A DNA stretch of 64,000 nt from Sepioteuthis lessoniana (taxonomy: Eukaryota > Mollusca > Cephalopoda > Myopsida > Loliginidae). Of this stretch, positions 32,701-45,182 are shown in pieces (position 1 is the stretch's first letter; every line of letters starts with the position of its first letter). Below the pieces are notes generated by a model. It was not told the origin of the DNA. It did not search any database and worked only from the letters and a program-made list of their open reading frames with translations. The stretch is taken from positions 37,288,336-37,352,335 of the forward strand of contig OY757934.1 of assembly GCA_963585895.1 (NCBI GenBank), given 5' to 3'. A program made the position numbers and the translations under genes.

Positions 32701-33690
32701 GGTACAAGGAGACTAGTGTTCACTTGAACCGAGAAATAGAACTGATTTTAAGATACGGAAAAGAATGTTGTGTCCGTTATCCATTCCCTCCTACTTCCAC
32801 GGTCTCAGAGATTTAACGGAGAGAAGAAAGCAACAGAAGTCCTAAAGGTTGAGGCGAATTACGTTTTTTTTTTTTGTTTTTTTTTTTTCTCCTCGGATCA
32901 CTAGCCATCACTGCCATATCATTCGTCGGGGATTACGTTACACTCAGCAATGGTATTTTACAAGACGAAATCGAGTACGTTGATTTCGAATCTAAACCTA
33001 TAAAGGTTTTGAGATATTTTCTTTATTGTTTATCATCACTTTTTTGACCGCATTTTTGCATCTTTTAGTTGTTCTTTGTGTTTCATTTATCAGCAAAAAT
33101 AACTGATTGAAAATTACTTAAAATACCTGATAAAACATAAGCAACAATGGAAATGTGATGAACTGGTGTTTGAATAATAATAATAACATTAAAAGAAATA
33201 AAATCAGTACATTCACTACCTTGTTCTTTTTGTTGTTTTTCGTCTGTTTATTTGTTGTTTTTTTTTCTATAATTTGTCTCAGTAAAGCTTGACTCTGTAG
33301 GATCTTATAAACACAGTTCAGAAACACACGTGCACGGTGAATAATGAAAATGACAAAAATATCAAATTTGGTATCAAAATAAATGAACTTAGGACTTACA
33401 AATGGAAAGTAATATATCTGCACGCTGCACGACTTAATATTGCAAATATAATCGCAAACAACAGTGAAATCAATGTAACTCGGATATAAGAGCGATTTTT
33501 CTCTGGTCCCAAATTAGAGCCTGTGTTACCTAAACAAAATAGACCAAACCCGGATATTAGAAAACACCGGATATAAGAGACTTATGATCCGGTCTCGACA
33601 ACTCTATAACATATTAATATACCGCATATTTACGTTCAATGTAAATATTAGAATAAAAACACATCAATACTACATATAATATATTTGTAT
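32331..33690. other. Unclassified; (TC)n at about 32660-32699, possible TIR element at 33470-33610
   Basis: A (TC)n tract lies at 32660-32699. Phrases CTCGGATATAAGAGCG and CACCGGATATAAGAGAC near 33479 and 33567 may be parts of a decayed DNA transposon, not established. At 33664-33685 there is a fragment CAATACTACATATAATATAT that belongs to the tandem array resumed at 34143. Confidence 0.4.
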
Positions 33691-33691
33691 T

Positions 33692-34142
33692 ACGCAGTTT
33701 CTTTCAGGCAGCGGTCGTATCGATACTGCTGTATGGATGCACTACTTGGACGCTAACTAAACGGCTGGAAAAGAAGATAGATGGCAATTACACAAGGATG
33801 CTGCGAGCAATATTGAACAGGTCCTGGCGGCAACATCCCACAAAGCACCAACTATACGGCCACCTGCTTCCCACCACGAAAACTATCCAAGTTAGACAAA
33901 CCAGACATGCAGGACACAGCTGGAGAAGCAGGGGCGAGCTCATAAGTGATTTACTCCTATGGACTCCGACATATGGCCGGGCAAAAGCAGGACAACCAGC
34001 TCGAACATACATCCAGCAGCTATGTGAGGATACGGGATGTAGCCCAGAAGACCTGCCAGAGGTGATGAACGATAGGGAGAAGTGGCGAGAGAGGGTCAGG
34101 GATATCCGTGCTTACGGCACGACATGATGATGATGATGATGA
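33692..34142 (+). mobile_element. RTE-like LINE 3' fragment (copy 4)
   Basis: Open without stops from about 33694 to the stop at 34127. It encodes RSFFQAAVVSILLYGCTTWT, KKIDGNYTRMLRAILNRSWR, RQTRHAGHSWRSRGELISDL and ending WRERVRDIRAYGTT. The (ATG)n tail at 34122-34142 follows. It is 5'-truncated in the C-terminal block and carries no reverse transcriptase. It appears inserted into a 63-bp tandem array. Confidence 0.92.
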
Positions 34143-34380
34143 TATTTAAAGCAAATGGTGTATTAGCAAACAATTCTATTTTCAATACTATATATAATAT
34201 ATTGATATTTAAAGCAAATGGTGTATTAGCAAACAATTTTATTTTCAATACTATATATAATATATTTATATTTAAAGCAAATGGTGTCTTAGCAAACAAT
34301 TTTATTTTCAATACTACATATAATATATTTATATTTAAAGCAAATGGTGTATTAGCAAACAATTTTATTTTCAACAAAGA
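34143..34380. repeat. 63-bp tandem repeat, four units
   Basis: Four units of about 63 bp beginning ATTTAAAGCAAATGGTGTAT, which alternate with ACAATTTTATTTTCAATAC and end in ATATAATATATTT. A trace of the same unit lies upstream of the RTE-like copy at 33664-33685. Confidence 0.95.
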
Positions 34381-35270
34381 TTTAGGTGATGAGAAATAGA
34401 CCTATAAATACAGATTATCTTATTTCTGAAGCTTCAGAAATGTTCAAGACACTTGTTTTTACTCTTAGGCATGGAGCTGAAATTCCATTGTTGGCACCAG
34501 CAGTAGGACCCTATACATTGGATTGAACTGGCCTTCATACTTAGTTTTCATCTTAGATCTGTCGCGGTGGACCCTTTCATAATACTAACTGACTGTAGGA
34601 CTCTGATTTTGCTTCCTCCTTATTTGTTTGCACCTGTTTCAATAATTGTCTTCATCATTTGAACCTATTTATTTTGTCTCATCTATGGTTGATTAAAAGA
34701 CTTAAACGAACGTATGCGTGCGATTTTTCACCGTTTTTATCACATTTTGAGTATTCGATGACCTGGGCAAGTATTTAAGTATTTAAGGAAAATCAACTGA
34801 TTTTCATAGTAAATAAAAGGATCATTTTTTGTGCAAAAAAAAAAAAAAGAATGAAAAATGATTCCCTTTATCCATAACAACAAAATTTATATTTTTGCAT
34901 GTTTCGACTAATCAGAACGTTTAAGTAGAGCGCTGTTTCTTCCTTCATCTTTGCAGATTATAATATACGACTGCTTCGCAAAACTTATAAAATCAAAACC
35001 CTAAATAATTTAAGAACTTTTTTCTTCTCTAGATAATGAAAATAAATTTTATTACCAATTAAATTACAAGATAAACTGATCTATTTTTGATCATATTCTT
35101 CAAGCAGGCCAAATTGTTATAAATAAGCAATAACACGAGCTAGTTTTTAGTTTTCAGTAAAGATTTGTCTTTATTGATAGCTCACTTTCGTTTTAATTTC
35201 TTTCAATGAATTATTGTTACTTTCCAACAGTGAAAATTTTCAATTCCTCATGATTAATTAAGATTCAACA
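34381..35270. other. No recognised feature
   Basis: AT-rich DNA with homopolymer A near 34839. Nothing recognised. Confidence 0.5.
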
Positions 35271-35279
35271 TACGAGGAT

Positions 35280-36163
35280 AATTAAATAAGTTTCCAGACT
35301 TTTTTCGTATGTGCACTTTTATTGATAGTACACACATGGAAACTCTAGTCCCCTTCAAAGTAATCTCCTCCGGCTGTAATGCACTTGTTGTACCGTTCCA
35401 ACAACTTCTGGAAGGCCCCATGGAAGTCCTCTTGTGTGAGCGTGTCAATGACCTTCGTCACAGCTTCTTTCATCTCCTCAATTATCTCATTACGACAGCC
35501 TCTGAGCTTAGCGAATAACCAAAAGTCACAGGGAGCAAGGTCTGGACTATAGGGAGGGTGACGAACTGTCTTGATGCCCATCTTGGTCAAATAGCCTGTG
35601 CAAGGAGAACTGGTGCATTGTCCTGGTGGAAATGCCACTGACCCGATTTGAAGAGTGCTGGCCTCTTCCCAAGGAATCTCTTCCTGAACTCCCTTAAAAC
35701 CTCAACATAGTAATCCTAACCCTAACCCTTTGGCCAATCAACTCTGGTGTATTAACTTCCTTACTCCTCCCACACCTCTCCTCACCCATCACAGACTCTC
35801 TGTCTTCGTTGAATCTCTTATGCTACTCAAAAACTGATGCTCGATTTATGCAAGATGGTCCTAAAGCAGTCTGAAGCGTTCCATACGTTTCTGTGGCATT
35901 TTTCCAAGTTTAAAACAGAATTTTATTGCATATCGTTCTTCTAAAGTGTCCTCACGTTCAGATTGCATTTTTGAAATTCACCAGCTGTGACAACCAGGCT
36001 TTAGTAGGGTGTATTCCAATTGCTGCTGTAGCTGTTCATTTAAACCTGAAATCATAAAAATTGGTTTGTCATCTCATAAGAGGTATAGCAATAACATACT
36101 GACTTTTCAAGAGTCTACGCTAATTTTAAATGGCTGTACAAAAAAAAGTCTGGAAACGTATTG
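35280..36163 (-). mobile_element. Mariner transposon, internally deleted pseudogene
   Basis: Inverted ends AATAAGTTTCCAGACTTTT (left, about 35285) and its counterpart AAAAGTCTGGAAACGTATT (right, about 36144) bracket the element. On the minus strand the N-terminal DNA-binding part is at about 36000-35740 (YAIKFCFKLGKNATETYG, then NRASVFEWHKRF). The C-terminal catalytic part is at 35700-35340 (HQDNAPV, then HPPYSPDLAPCDFWLF and the end GDYFEGD). The middle of the transposase is missing, and a frameshift lies between the QDNAP aspartate and the CDFW aspartate. The spacing between them is 95 nucleotides, whereas 34 intervening residues would need 105. A truncated, non-autonomous relic. Confidence 0.93.
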
Positions 36164-37154
36164 AAGGCACCATGAAGCTTATTCAACATCTGAAAGTTGA
36201 CATCTACGCTAGAAAATGCAAATATAACATTTCTAACTGATAATTTGTATTTTCTAGTATGTAGATACGCATCATAAACATTTCTTTCCTTCTACATCAG
36301 GACATACGCATCGAAGGATCTTTTACACACACAAATATTCTACCTAGATAACCCCCACAAAAAACAACAAAAAATAAAAACGAAAACAAAAAAAAAAAAA
36401 AAAAACACATCAAAAAAGCTGCAAGAACTATTCTCTTTTTTAATTCCATATTAAGGCATTTTAAAGCGACAACAAATATTATCTTTTTTTTACTGAGAAA
36501 ATAAACTTAGTAACTTTTGTTTTTCTACAAATTCTTCACTCAAATTAAAGTAATGAAATTTTATTAAATTTGTAGAACTACGTTTTATTAATTCCTAAAT
36601 GTTTTCCTATACATATGTTTCAGGGTATTCATTGTGATTCAGTAGCCTCCAGGTTACTAGACATTAGTAGTTTGGGCAGAAATTCCCACTGACATAGTCA
36701 ATTTTGATTCTCTAAGATAGGCACCTCTTGTACTCTTTCGCTTGGCTAATTCCATCAATGGAGACGTGACGATATGTCTGTGAGACGAATAGATAGAAAG
36801 AGAGTAGGCGAAATGTTTCATTCAAAACAATGAATGATGACAGATTCCAAGATAATGCCTCGTCGATGGTGTTGTTAAAAAGAGTTAAAAATGAAAAGTC
36901 GCTTTTAGAGAATAGAATTAGAATAGGCACTGGGGAAAAAATAGGTAAGATGAGAAAATTCAGACAAGCAGGTAAATAGGCGAGCCAGATATAGAGGTGA
37001 ATAATTCTTAGTGGCGAGTTCATTTATATATTACGTGGAAAACCTCACCAGAAATCAGTTTTGCTGACAAAATCATCGAAAATAACATAAAACAAAATGC
37101 AATGAAAAATAATACCAATTAGATTCAAGTATCACTCGTTCTTTCACTTTCTCT

Positions 37155-37185
<31 letters not shown>

Positions 37186-37402
37186 CTGCTTGGTATATAA
37201 TCAAACGGCTCGTCATATATATTTATATATATAGTTAATGTTCTTTAAAACTAAACATACTAGGGTTTGATCATTTCTATCGTAACATTATGCCAGAAAA
37301 ATGGGAATTATGTGGTTGAATTTTAATTTTTTAAAAAAGTCGAAAGCATTGAAACTTTCCACCAGAATATAAATCTGTCGTAAATCAACAGTATTTACAC
37401 TT

Positions 37403-37496
<94 letters not shown>

Positions 37497-38784
37497 ATAA
37501 GAGAAATTTCTGATATATCCGTCAAATTACGGACTTTAACATCAACGAACATACTACATCAGAAATTGATGCCATAAAATCCTACAATAATGAAAACGAA
37601 ATGCAAGACCATTTTATTCCTAATAATATTAGGCATGTTGACATGTTGACAACGCAAACATATTCTATTGTATTGTGCAAATTCTCGAAGACATAGATAT
37701 ATGAACAAAACAAAAACTCTTCAACTGAATAAAGTAGCATGCCACCCAAGAACCTACATACAATTTAACAAATAATCTTTGTTAGATCATAAACAAAGGA
37801 AAACATCCATTTAGAATTGTAAAGCTACAAACACCTGAATTGAAATTTTAATACAGGAAAAACTAAAAACATCAAATTAAAAAACAAAGACGTAATATCA
37901 ACAACTTTACCATTGAAAATCGAGTATTTTCCAAATATCATTGTTTTTTCCTTGGGTATCATTCAACGAAATTTTTAACAATGTATGTTATCCTTAATCT
38001 TCTTGTCCACATCCATTTTTATTCTTTAATACTTTCTATGATATTTCTTATATTGATCGGCCGTCTACTTCATGGTGATCTCTTTATCTCTTTGAGTTAT
38101 TCCAAGTACTGGCCTTTCCATTGATCTCTGCATGGACTTGATGTTTTTTCTCTTAATATAGTCTACATAGTAAGATAAATTTATGTTGATGTAAATATTC
38201 ATAACGCCGAGAATTAGGCAGCTATAAGGAAACGTGTGAAATGAAAGACACAGCATATGATCAGAAATCTGTTCTTCTTAAAGCTTTGCATGCTAAAAAG
38301 CCAGATTCACCCGAGAGTCGCCATTTTAGCCGCCATTCCTTGCATATACATTTTTGTATTTTAATCATGCCACAGTAAAAACGCTCTTGTTTTTATTGCA
38401 CGTGAGTGGCACACATCGACCAGAAACCTTCGCTTTGTTCATAAAAACTTATCGTATGTCGGACTAGAGACGTACAATCTGAATTATAAACGGCTTTCTG
38501 TTAATCTCTTTCATATGAAGAAATAAATTTAAGTCAACAATGCCAAGCTCATATATTTTCTTTGATCGTAAAATAAATATCATTATAAAACTGCATAAGT
38601 TTAGAAAACGAGGTAACTGAATCTACAATGATAATCCTACTTTTGGAAAAAAGGATAACAAAATAAATCTATTATCATGATGGTTATGATGATGATAATA
38701 ATAACTAATATGACCAGGCCGTCAAAAGATGACGCCATTTTTTAACAGTAATTCAACTTCATTTGGGCAAATATTCATTGTATA
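36164..38784. other. Unclassified; TA microsatellites, no gene
   Basis: (TA)n tracts at 37150-37186 and 37405-37475, the latter followed by (TG)n to 37496. Near 38316-38340 the minus strand has two YY1-like motifs, AAAATGGCGAC and GGAATGGCGGC, without a credible adjacent gene. The minus-strand open frame 36712-37023 has no recognisable motif. Confidence 0.45.
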
Positions 38785-38985
38785 TATTTAAACAAGTTCG
38801 CTACAGGCAGGATGTGACACCAGGTCTCTTTGTAAGCAGTGTAAAGCTAGTTCGAATTCAGAGTTTTCTTTTTTCTTGACTAGTTGCTTAAAAAATGGTA
38901 AAGAACCCAATCTGCCCAACAATTTATGTATGGCTGGTGTATGTGAATTGATAGATTTATGTCTTTCCAAATTTTACCGATAAAA
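38785..38985 (-). mobile_element. SINE A copy 7 (degenerate)
   Basis: Diverged reversed SINE A: AAGTTCGCTACAGGCAGG, ATGTGACACCAGGTCTC, TGACTAGTTGCTT and AACCCAATCTGCCC align with the end and body of copies 5 and 10. The head is lost. Confidence 0.6.
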
Positions 38986-38989
38986 TGGG

Positions 38990-40171
38990 GAAAATATTGA
39001 TGACTTGCATTTTCTTGTTTATTTCCGACACTTTTTGAATAGTGAACAAAAGATAAAATCAAATTGAAATAACAGTCGACTATATGTCTTATCTCCTAGC
39101 TAACAACAACAACAACAATAATAATGTTTATAATAATGATTATAAATGCAACTAATGTTTTTCAATTATTTCAAATTATATCATGAAAACATACTGCAAA
39201 AATGAAACGACTTCAATTTATCTGCATATAATGACCCTTAGCTTAGACATAGTTTCGGGGCCAAAGCAGCATTACTAATCCAGAGCAACTCAGTAGTAAC
39301 TCACAATACCATTGGATACTGTTGTTGTTTTTTTCCAATCATATTTTAAGAATACCAGATGAAAATACAGTCTTACAGTGTAAGTCGTTGTTCTGTTCGC
39401 AACAACTCAGCTAAAGTAAAAGTTTCCGTAAGAAGGTGTTAATTCAATGACGAAATGGCGACTTTATAACACTGAAAGTGGAATTGGGCACGTAATTTAC
39501 ATGCAAATTCAGTGTACAACAAGGAAATGTTTTCTAATAATGCTAGATGTGAGATAGCTGATGACGGCCTGAAATTTGACTAGAAAGGTGAGACAAGCTC
39601 AAATGGCTATTTTTTTTTTAAAACAGGTAATTAATCGTGTGTGCAGTGGTAAAATCCTGAAACTGGTATCCTTCAACTGATTTGCAATATCAGTCCAAGA
39701 TTTACGTCATTATCGACGGAAATGATCAATTTTATGGAGATTGTTCTGCGCAGTTTTCTGACAACGTGGGTGAATGGCTCATTTCTTTGTGAGACCGTAA
39801 CGATTGAGTGGTCTTTTCCAGACAGTCACTAATCTTCCCTAGTGTCATCTGAACTAGATTATGTTATATACACACGCTATTCCCCCCCCAAAAAAAAACA
39901 AGAAAAAAGAAAAAAACCCGACAGCTGTGCCACCAACAAAGCCTTTTTTTGATAGTGACCCATTATGTAATCTTAAACGTATATTTATCTCCATGGCCAA
40001 TCGCAATTTATAGGTTCAATGATATATTAATTTTAACGGAATATTTCAAGTATACACGCGTATATACATTATCGCAAATAAATAAATAAACATCTAATTA
40101 AAAAAAAAAAAAAGAATTATAAATTAATTCTTTCTAATTCAAACTGCGCTGTCAGGGGGCTAATAATAAAG
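38990..40171. other. No recognised feature
   Basis: AT-rich DNA with A-rich runs at 39888-39918 and 40100-40112. Nothing recognised. Confidence 0.5.
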
Positions 40172-40411
40172 TTAGTGACCTTAGACAAGAGTGACCCGAA
40201 GGCTTCCTTTTCAATAGCTACCACACTGGGGTGTAGGGGAGGGCATACTCTATTCCCTGGATTGCTCCACTTTACCCTTGATCCTTACCTTATAATGCTG
40301 TGTTAAGCAAGTCGGTATCAAGTCCCATTTTTTGAGTCTTTGGTATGACTCGACCTGGGATTGAACCCCAGTCTCCCGGACCATTGGCGAACACTCAACT
40401 CATTGGGCCAG
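40172..40411 (-). mobile_element. SINE C copy 3
   Basis: Reverse strand shows the B box GGTTCAATCCC near 40357 and the A-box region TGGCCCAATGAG near 40402, with the end CACTAACTTTAT near 40172. It abuts a SINE B whose head is missing, suggesting insertion into that element. Confidence 0.85.
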
Positions 40412-40800
40412 TTGAGCTGACTATATTCCATGTAAAGGTGTAAGGCAACCAACAAAAAGGGTGTTCTGGGTAAAAAATGACCTAGATTTGGTAGTGAGGC
40501 TCTAATCCTGGAAATCTGGGAAATGTGCAGTCATCCCTTTCTTGCTATTACTCCCAGATCCACTCTAATACGGAGTGGTAGTAGCTGTTATGGTCCCATC
40601 AATGGCTTAAGTAGATATTCCCAAAAAGTTAGGATCGTGTGCAAAAAAAAAAACAACTCAAAATACAACAAAAAAAAAAAAACTTAAGAAACAACTACAC
40701 AAAAACTACAAACGCGAACGCATTATGAACGCGATTCCCTAACCTCTGGAAAATAACCTTAGATGGGTTGATATGCCGTTGAAACCCGTTAATCATCTAA
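40412..40800 (+). mobile_element. SINE B copy 6 (diverged)
   Basis: Starts inside the head (ATATTCCATGTAAAGGTGTA), body TTGCTATTACTCCCAGATCC, core TCAATGGCTTAAGTAG near 40597, a short variable segment, then tail ATAACCTTAGATGGGTTG then ATATGCCGTTG. The left part is replaced by SINE C copy 3. Confidence 0.75.
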
Positions 40801-41394
40801 ACCAAAAATAACATTCAAAACAAAATCGAAAGACTGCATATTCTTCAAATGGAAAAAATCCATTTCCGGTGCACATCTGATGAAGTCAACGTGACCAAGA
40901 ATACAAGCAATAGTATTATAAAATAAAATAAAATGAAAAAAGGTCTCCATACGAAATATTGTTCGAAATAACTTTTTAGCAGAGGTATGCTTATTTTTTA
41001 ATTGCTATCTATTCACGTTTTTGGTTCCAGATTTTCACTGATGTAGAATTTTGCAATAATCATCAACAATATCCATTTGAAGTGTACAATATTCCCCTGA
41101 ATATAATAAGATATTGATATCATTGGTTTAAAAGAAAATTAACGTTTCATAAAAAATGGTGGGTGTGTACTTATATATGGTTGATACTGTATATATAAAG
41201 GGTTCATAGCTATCAATTTATTGACTAAAAATGTTCAGCCCCTCAAAATTTACAAATAACATTCTATCCCCTTTTAAATAACTATGAAATTATATAAACT
41301 TTAACTCTACATAAAATGCTATCTCTACACTGTAACCTGAGGCACGGACTTCATATAGACAATCAGTTTGCCTAGTTTATTGTATATATTTAGT
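40801..41394. other. No recognised feature
   Basis: AT-rich DNA; words shared with the foldback at 46130-46375 (for example AAAGAAAATTAA) are too short to classify. Confidence 0.4.
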
Positions 41395-41632
41395 CAACCT
41401 CTCTATCACAAGCAGGATGCAACACAAGGTCATTTTTTAAGCTGTGTATAGTCGGTTGTCATATCACGGTTAAAGAGTCCAGTCTGCCCTACTACTTACC
41501 CATAGTAGGAAGGAGAATAATTGGATTCATACTTTTTTCAAGGGTATTAGTGCTAAGTGAAATTCAAATAACTTTTTCCAGGATTTTAACCGTGTCCGTT
41601 TCCTACGACAATAAGCTTTATACCTCTAGAAC
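41395..41632 (-). mobile_element. SINE A copy 8 (degenerate)
   Basis: Reversed SINE A: GCAGGATGCAACACAAGG, TCTGCCCTACTACTTACCC, TGGATTCATAC and AAGGGTATTAGTGCTAAGTG. A deletion removes the segment between about 41450 and 41460 relative to copy 10. Confidence 0.75.
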
Positions 41633-43119
41633 TGATTTTATTGTCGTGGATTATTCTTGTGAATGCATCTACGAAGGTTCAAGACATTATAAACTGCGAC
41701 TACAGCAAATCGACAAGAGTCATCATCGAACCACTCATTTAGAAGAGTCCACAATCGGACATGTCCGAGGAAATCCAGTTCAAGACTGTGTCCTTTGCAC
41801 ATGGTTGACAGAATTTCAGGAGTGGCTGACTGAAATTTGACATGATAATGTCAGCCTCAACATCTGGCCTCTTAGCTCTTCTAATTTAAATCAAGTTTTT
41901 CTCTTTTCGTTAGCAGAACGTATGTGCAATTTTCATGAGAATATACTGATTTTTTTTTACATTGAATCTGTTTGTTCTTTATTTAATACTTTGTTCTCAG
42001 TTTCCTGACACACCTTCCATACGCTACATAAAAACAGATTAAGCAGGATACTACGCATATCTGCCCAACTATGTTTTAGTTTTTCATACAAAGATGCTCG
42101 AAAATGTGTGATTTACAACTCAGAAACACGTGACAGATGTAAAGAGCAATTTAGGCGTCAGCGTAAGAATATTAAGATCGCAATAAACACTAAATGTCGA
42201 TGGGCGTCTTTATTTGATCAGTCTGCTTATTAGTGATATCACTTGTGGGCATATTGTATTTGCAATGCGTAGAACAAAAAGGGAATTACTTTTACTGCAT
42301 TTCTGATCCAAAAGAAGTGACTGTTTATTACGGAATATGTCTAGAAAAAACATTTTAAACGAAGATAAAACCCGCTCTCTCCTTTCAAAAGTCATTCTCT
42401 AGGCTTGTAATAACTACACGAGGAAAAGAATACAGTTGTTCGTTTTTAAAAATCGGGTAAAATTAAAAATAGAAGAAAACGGCTAGATGAAGAAAGAAAA
42501 GGAATCGATTGAATAAAAGAAAAAGAAAATACATGAATTAATGGAAAAATAAAAACAAAATAAGAAGCGACTAAAACAGAGATGGAATTGGAACGAAGGA
42601 AAGAAGAGACGGAAGTGAAACTGAATCAAAATGAAAATATAATAGGGAGGAAAAAGAAAAGAAGTTCCAATAAAACGGAAGAAAAGAATATAAAGTTTGG
42701 ATTGGTTGATTGGTTTTCAGACATGACAACCCTTACTGTGTTATTCTAGGCCGAGATCAGTCTTTTAAAAAATTATTTGCATTGAAGTAACGATTCCTAT
42801 TTAATAATAATCATTTATCTGCATAAAGTTGACCTATAGGTAAGGCTCAAAAGGAACGTTCAATTAAGCTGGGGAGTAACTGGAACGAAGGAGAGACTCC
42901 GCACTCCCCAGATCTCCAGGACTGGATCCTCACAACCGGATGCAGGACATCAGAGTTGATGGATGCATGATCATAGAAAGGGTCGACTTATACACGGGAT
43001 TGATTTACACACTAGACTACATAGTTTTACTGGCATCAACAAAACGTTTTCCATTTCTTAATGATAATGTTCAAATTTAGATAATAGATCAAAATTGAAT
43101 CTTTAATTTAGCCTTATCC
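41633..43119. other. Unclassified, purine-rich in part
   Basis: Purine-rich runs (A/G) at 42430-42700. The open frame at 41550-41840 has no familiar motif. 42868-42965 may be a very diverged reversed SINE B body but was not accepted. Confidence 0.4.
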
Positions 43120-44245
43120 ATGGGTCTTAGAATATAACAATTCTAACCCATGCAGTCGGCGTATTTTAACATATCCCAGAAAATGGGTGTCCAAGATCTG
43201 ACATTAAACTTCATCTCGTGATGGGGATCTTGTTCTGGAGCTCTGGGGATGGTATCTCTTTGTTGTTATTTCTCCCAGGTTCATTCTTACCCGGAGTGGT
43301 AGTATTTGTTAGGATTCCATCTATGAATTAATAGAATAGTATTAAAACTAGAATTAGATAGAAATACTTGAAACCATATGACTGTATGCTGGTGATAATT
43401 ATTATAGACAAAAAAGTGCGATTAAATGATTGCAATAGAACGATGGAAATAGAGATAGTTATGGTAATAATCACATTTTTGTTTTCTTCCAAACTACTAT
43501 GGAGTGACGAGAAACAGTGTGCTTTAATCAAGCAGGCCACATTTCCACACTAGACGGAACCTCTCTGAAACTGGTTGACAAATTCACATACCAAGGAAGC
43601 AGTGTCTCATCAACCGAAAAAAGACATCGACACGCGGCTAACGAAGGCATGAACAGATATCGTAAAATATCGGTCATATGGAAATCAGACCTGACCGATA
43701 AAAGGACACGCAGTTTCTTCCAGTCAGCGGTCGTGTCGATACTACTGTATGGATGCACCACTTGGACGCTAACAAAACGGCTGGAGAAGAAGCTAGACGG
43801 CAACTACACAAGAATGTTGCGAGCAATATTAAACAAGTCCTGGCGGCAACACCCCACAAAGCACCAATTATACGGCCACCTGCCTCCCATCACTAAAAAT
43901 ATCCAAGTTAGAGAAACCAGGCACGCAGGACACTGCTGGAGGAGCAGAGACGAGCTCATAAGGGATGTACTCCTATGGAACCCCATATATGGCCGAGCTA
44001 AAGCAGGACGACCAGCTAGAACATACATACAGCAGCTGTGTGAGGATACGGGATGTAGCCCAGAAGACCTGCCAGAGGCGATGAACGATAGGGAAAAGTG
44101 GCGAGAGAGTGTCAGGGATATCCGTGCTATCGGCACGACATGATGATGATGATGATACTGGTTATAATCAAACATTTTTAAGTGAATCAAATTTCGGTAT
44201 TAGATAACCCGTAAGCGGATGATATGCCGTTAAATGAATAAAGAA
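43120..44245 (+). mobile_element. SINE B copy 7, interrupted by RTE-like LINE
   Basis: Body at 43180-43330 (GGTGTCCAAGATCTGACATT, CAGGTTCATTCTTACCCGG), core ATCTATGAATTAATAG near 43318, then variable AT-rich sequence. After the RTE-like insertion the tail continues at 44195-44235 (TATTAGATAACCC then GATGATATGCCG). The RTE-like copy 5 (43513-44157) lies between core and tail. Confidence 0.7.
43513..44157 (+). mobile_element. RTE-like LINE 3' fragment (copy 5)
   Basis: Open frame 43517-44143 with no internal stop: CFNQAGHISTLDG and KFTYQGSSVSSTEK. Then comes a stretch that is out of frame (RHRHAANEGMNRYRK instead of the DIETRLTKAWTAINR type seen in copy 2), and then ISVIWKSDLTDK and the usual C-terminal block. 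Two compensating indels explain this. The (ATG)n tail ends at 44157. 5'-truncated and inserted into SINE B copy 7. Confidence 0.92.
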
Positions 44246-44249
44246 AAAA

Positions 44250-44954
44250 GAACCTTTAATTATTTTCTCGAATGATATTGCTCCGAAAGAACTGGAATTT
44301 GACACGTACCAACCCTTGCTTAGCACAACGACAGAAGTGTGGGGAACTTGATGAGAATCGAAATCGTTAGCAACAGTTCAATAGTTTATTCTAACGACTG
44401 ACTTCACGTATTCGTCAAGAACACAAATAACAAGGATATTTCTTTTGTGAAAACTTAGATAAATAATGATGTGTTGAGTTTGAAATCTTGTGACTTAACC
44501 CGCATATCCAATAAAGCCTGATAACAGATGGAATATTTATTATAGAACATGGTAGATATACAAGGCGATAAATACAAATGAATAACTATAACGTTGAACA
44601 AAAGTTAGCCTATAAATATTAATGTTTACACTTTTAAACAGTAAAAGAGCACCGTGATTAGATCATATACGTGAAACATAATGTGATTAATTACAAAAAG
44701 AAATTTTAAAAACGCATAGGAAAGAAAAAGAGAAGTGGATTACAAAAGTTAAAAATGAAAAAAAAAAACAGAATCAGAGAAAAACAAAGATGAACAGAAG
44801 AATTTGATGAGAGAAGGGAAAAAATAGACAATAAAAAATAGATAAATAAAGGAGAAAAAAAACAAAGGAAAATTGAAAGTTAATTTATACATAGATATTT
44901 TCTATGTTGCGAGGAAAGAAAATCATTGAAGTATGAAGCTAAATAAAGAAATAA

Positions 44955-44989
<35 letters not shown>

Positions 44990-44997
44990 CAGAATAC

Positions 44998-45057
<60 letters not shown>

Positions 45058-45083
45058 GAGAGAGAGAAAAAAGACAACATAGA
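44250..45083. other. Unclassified, with TATC, TG and AG microsatellites
   Basis: AT-rich and A-rich DNA. (TATC)n at 44959-44990, (TG)n at 44999-45020, (AG)n at 45021-45066. No gene. Confidence 0.6.
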
Positions 45084-45182
45084 AGATTAAATTGACATGT
45101 TTTGCTATACGTATAGCGTCATCGGAAGTTTCCTTGAGTTTTGATGAAGCTATCCTTCTAGTGATAGATGTCAATTTAATCT
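45084..45182. mobile_element. Small MITE with 15-bp terminal inverted repeats
   Basis: Exact 15-bp inverted repeats AGATTAAATTGACAT at 45084-45098 and 45168-45182 delimit 99 bp of non-coding sequence. Class undetermined; no target duplication confirmed. Confidence 0.65.

Noticed and set aside
33118-33423. Minus-strand open frame of 101 residues, hydrophobic
   Set aside because: AT-rich sequence gives F/I/L-rich frames by chance; no motif, no neighbouring exon signals.
35713-35730. Interstitial telomere
   Set aside because: Only about two and a half repeat units, located at a transposase deletion junction.
41550-41840. Plus-strand open frame of 96 residues
   Set aside because: Starts within a degenerate SINE A and shows no recognisable domain.
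42868-42965. Extra reversed SINE B body
   Set aside because: A few matching words (CCCCAGATCTCCAGGACTGG) without head, core or tail; too diverged to list as a copy.
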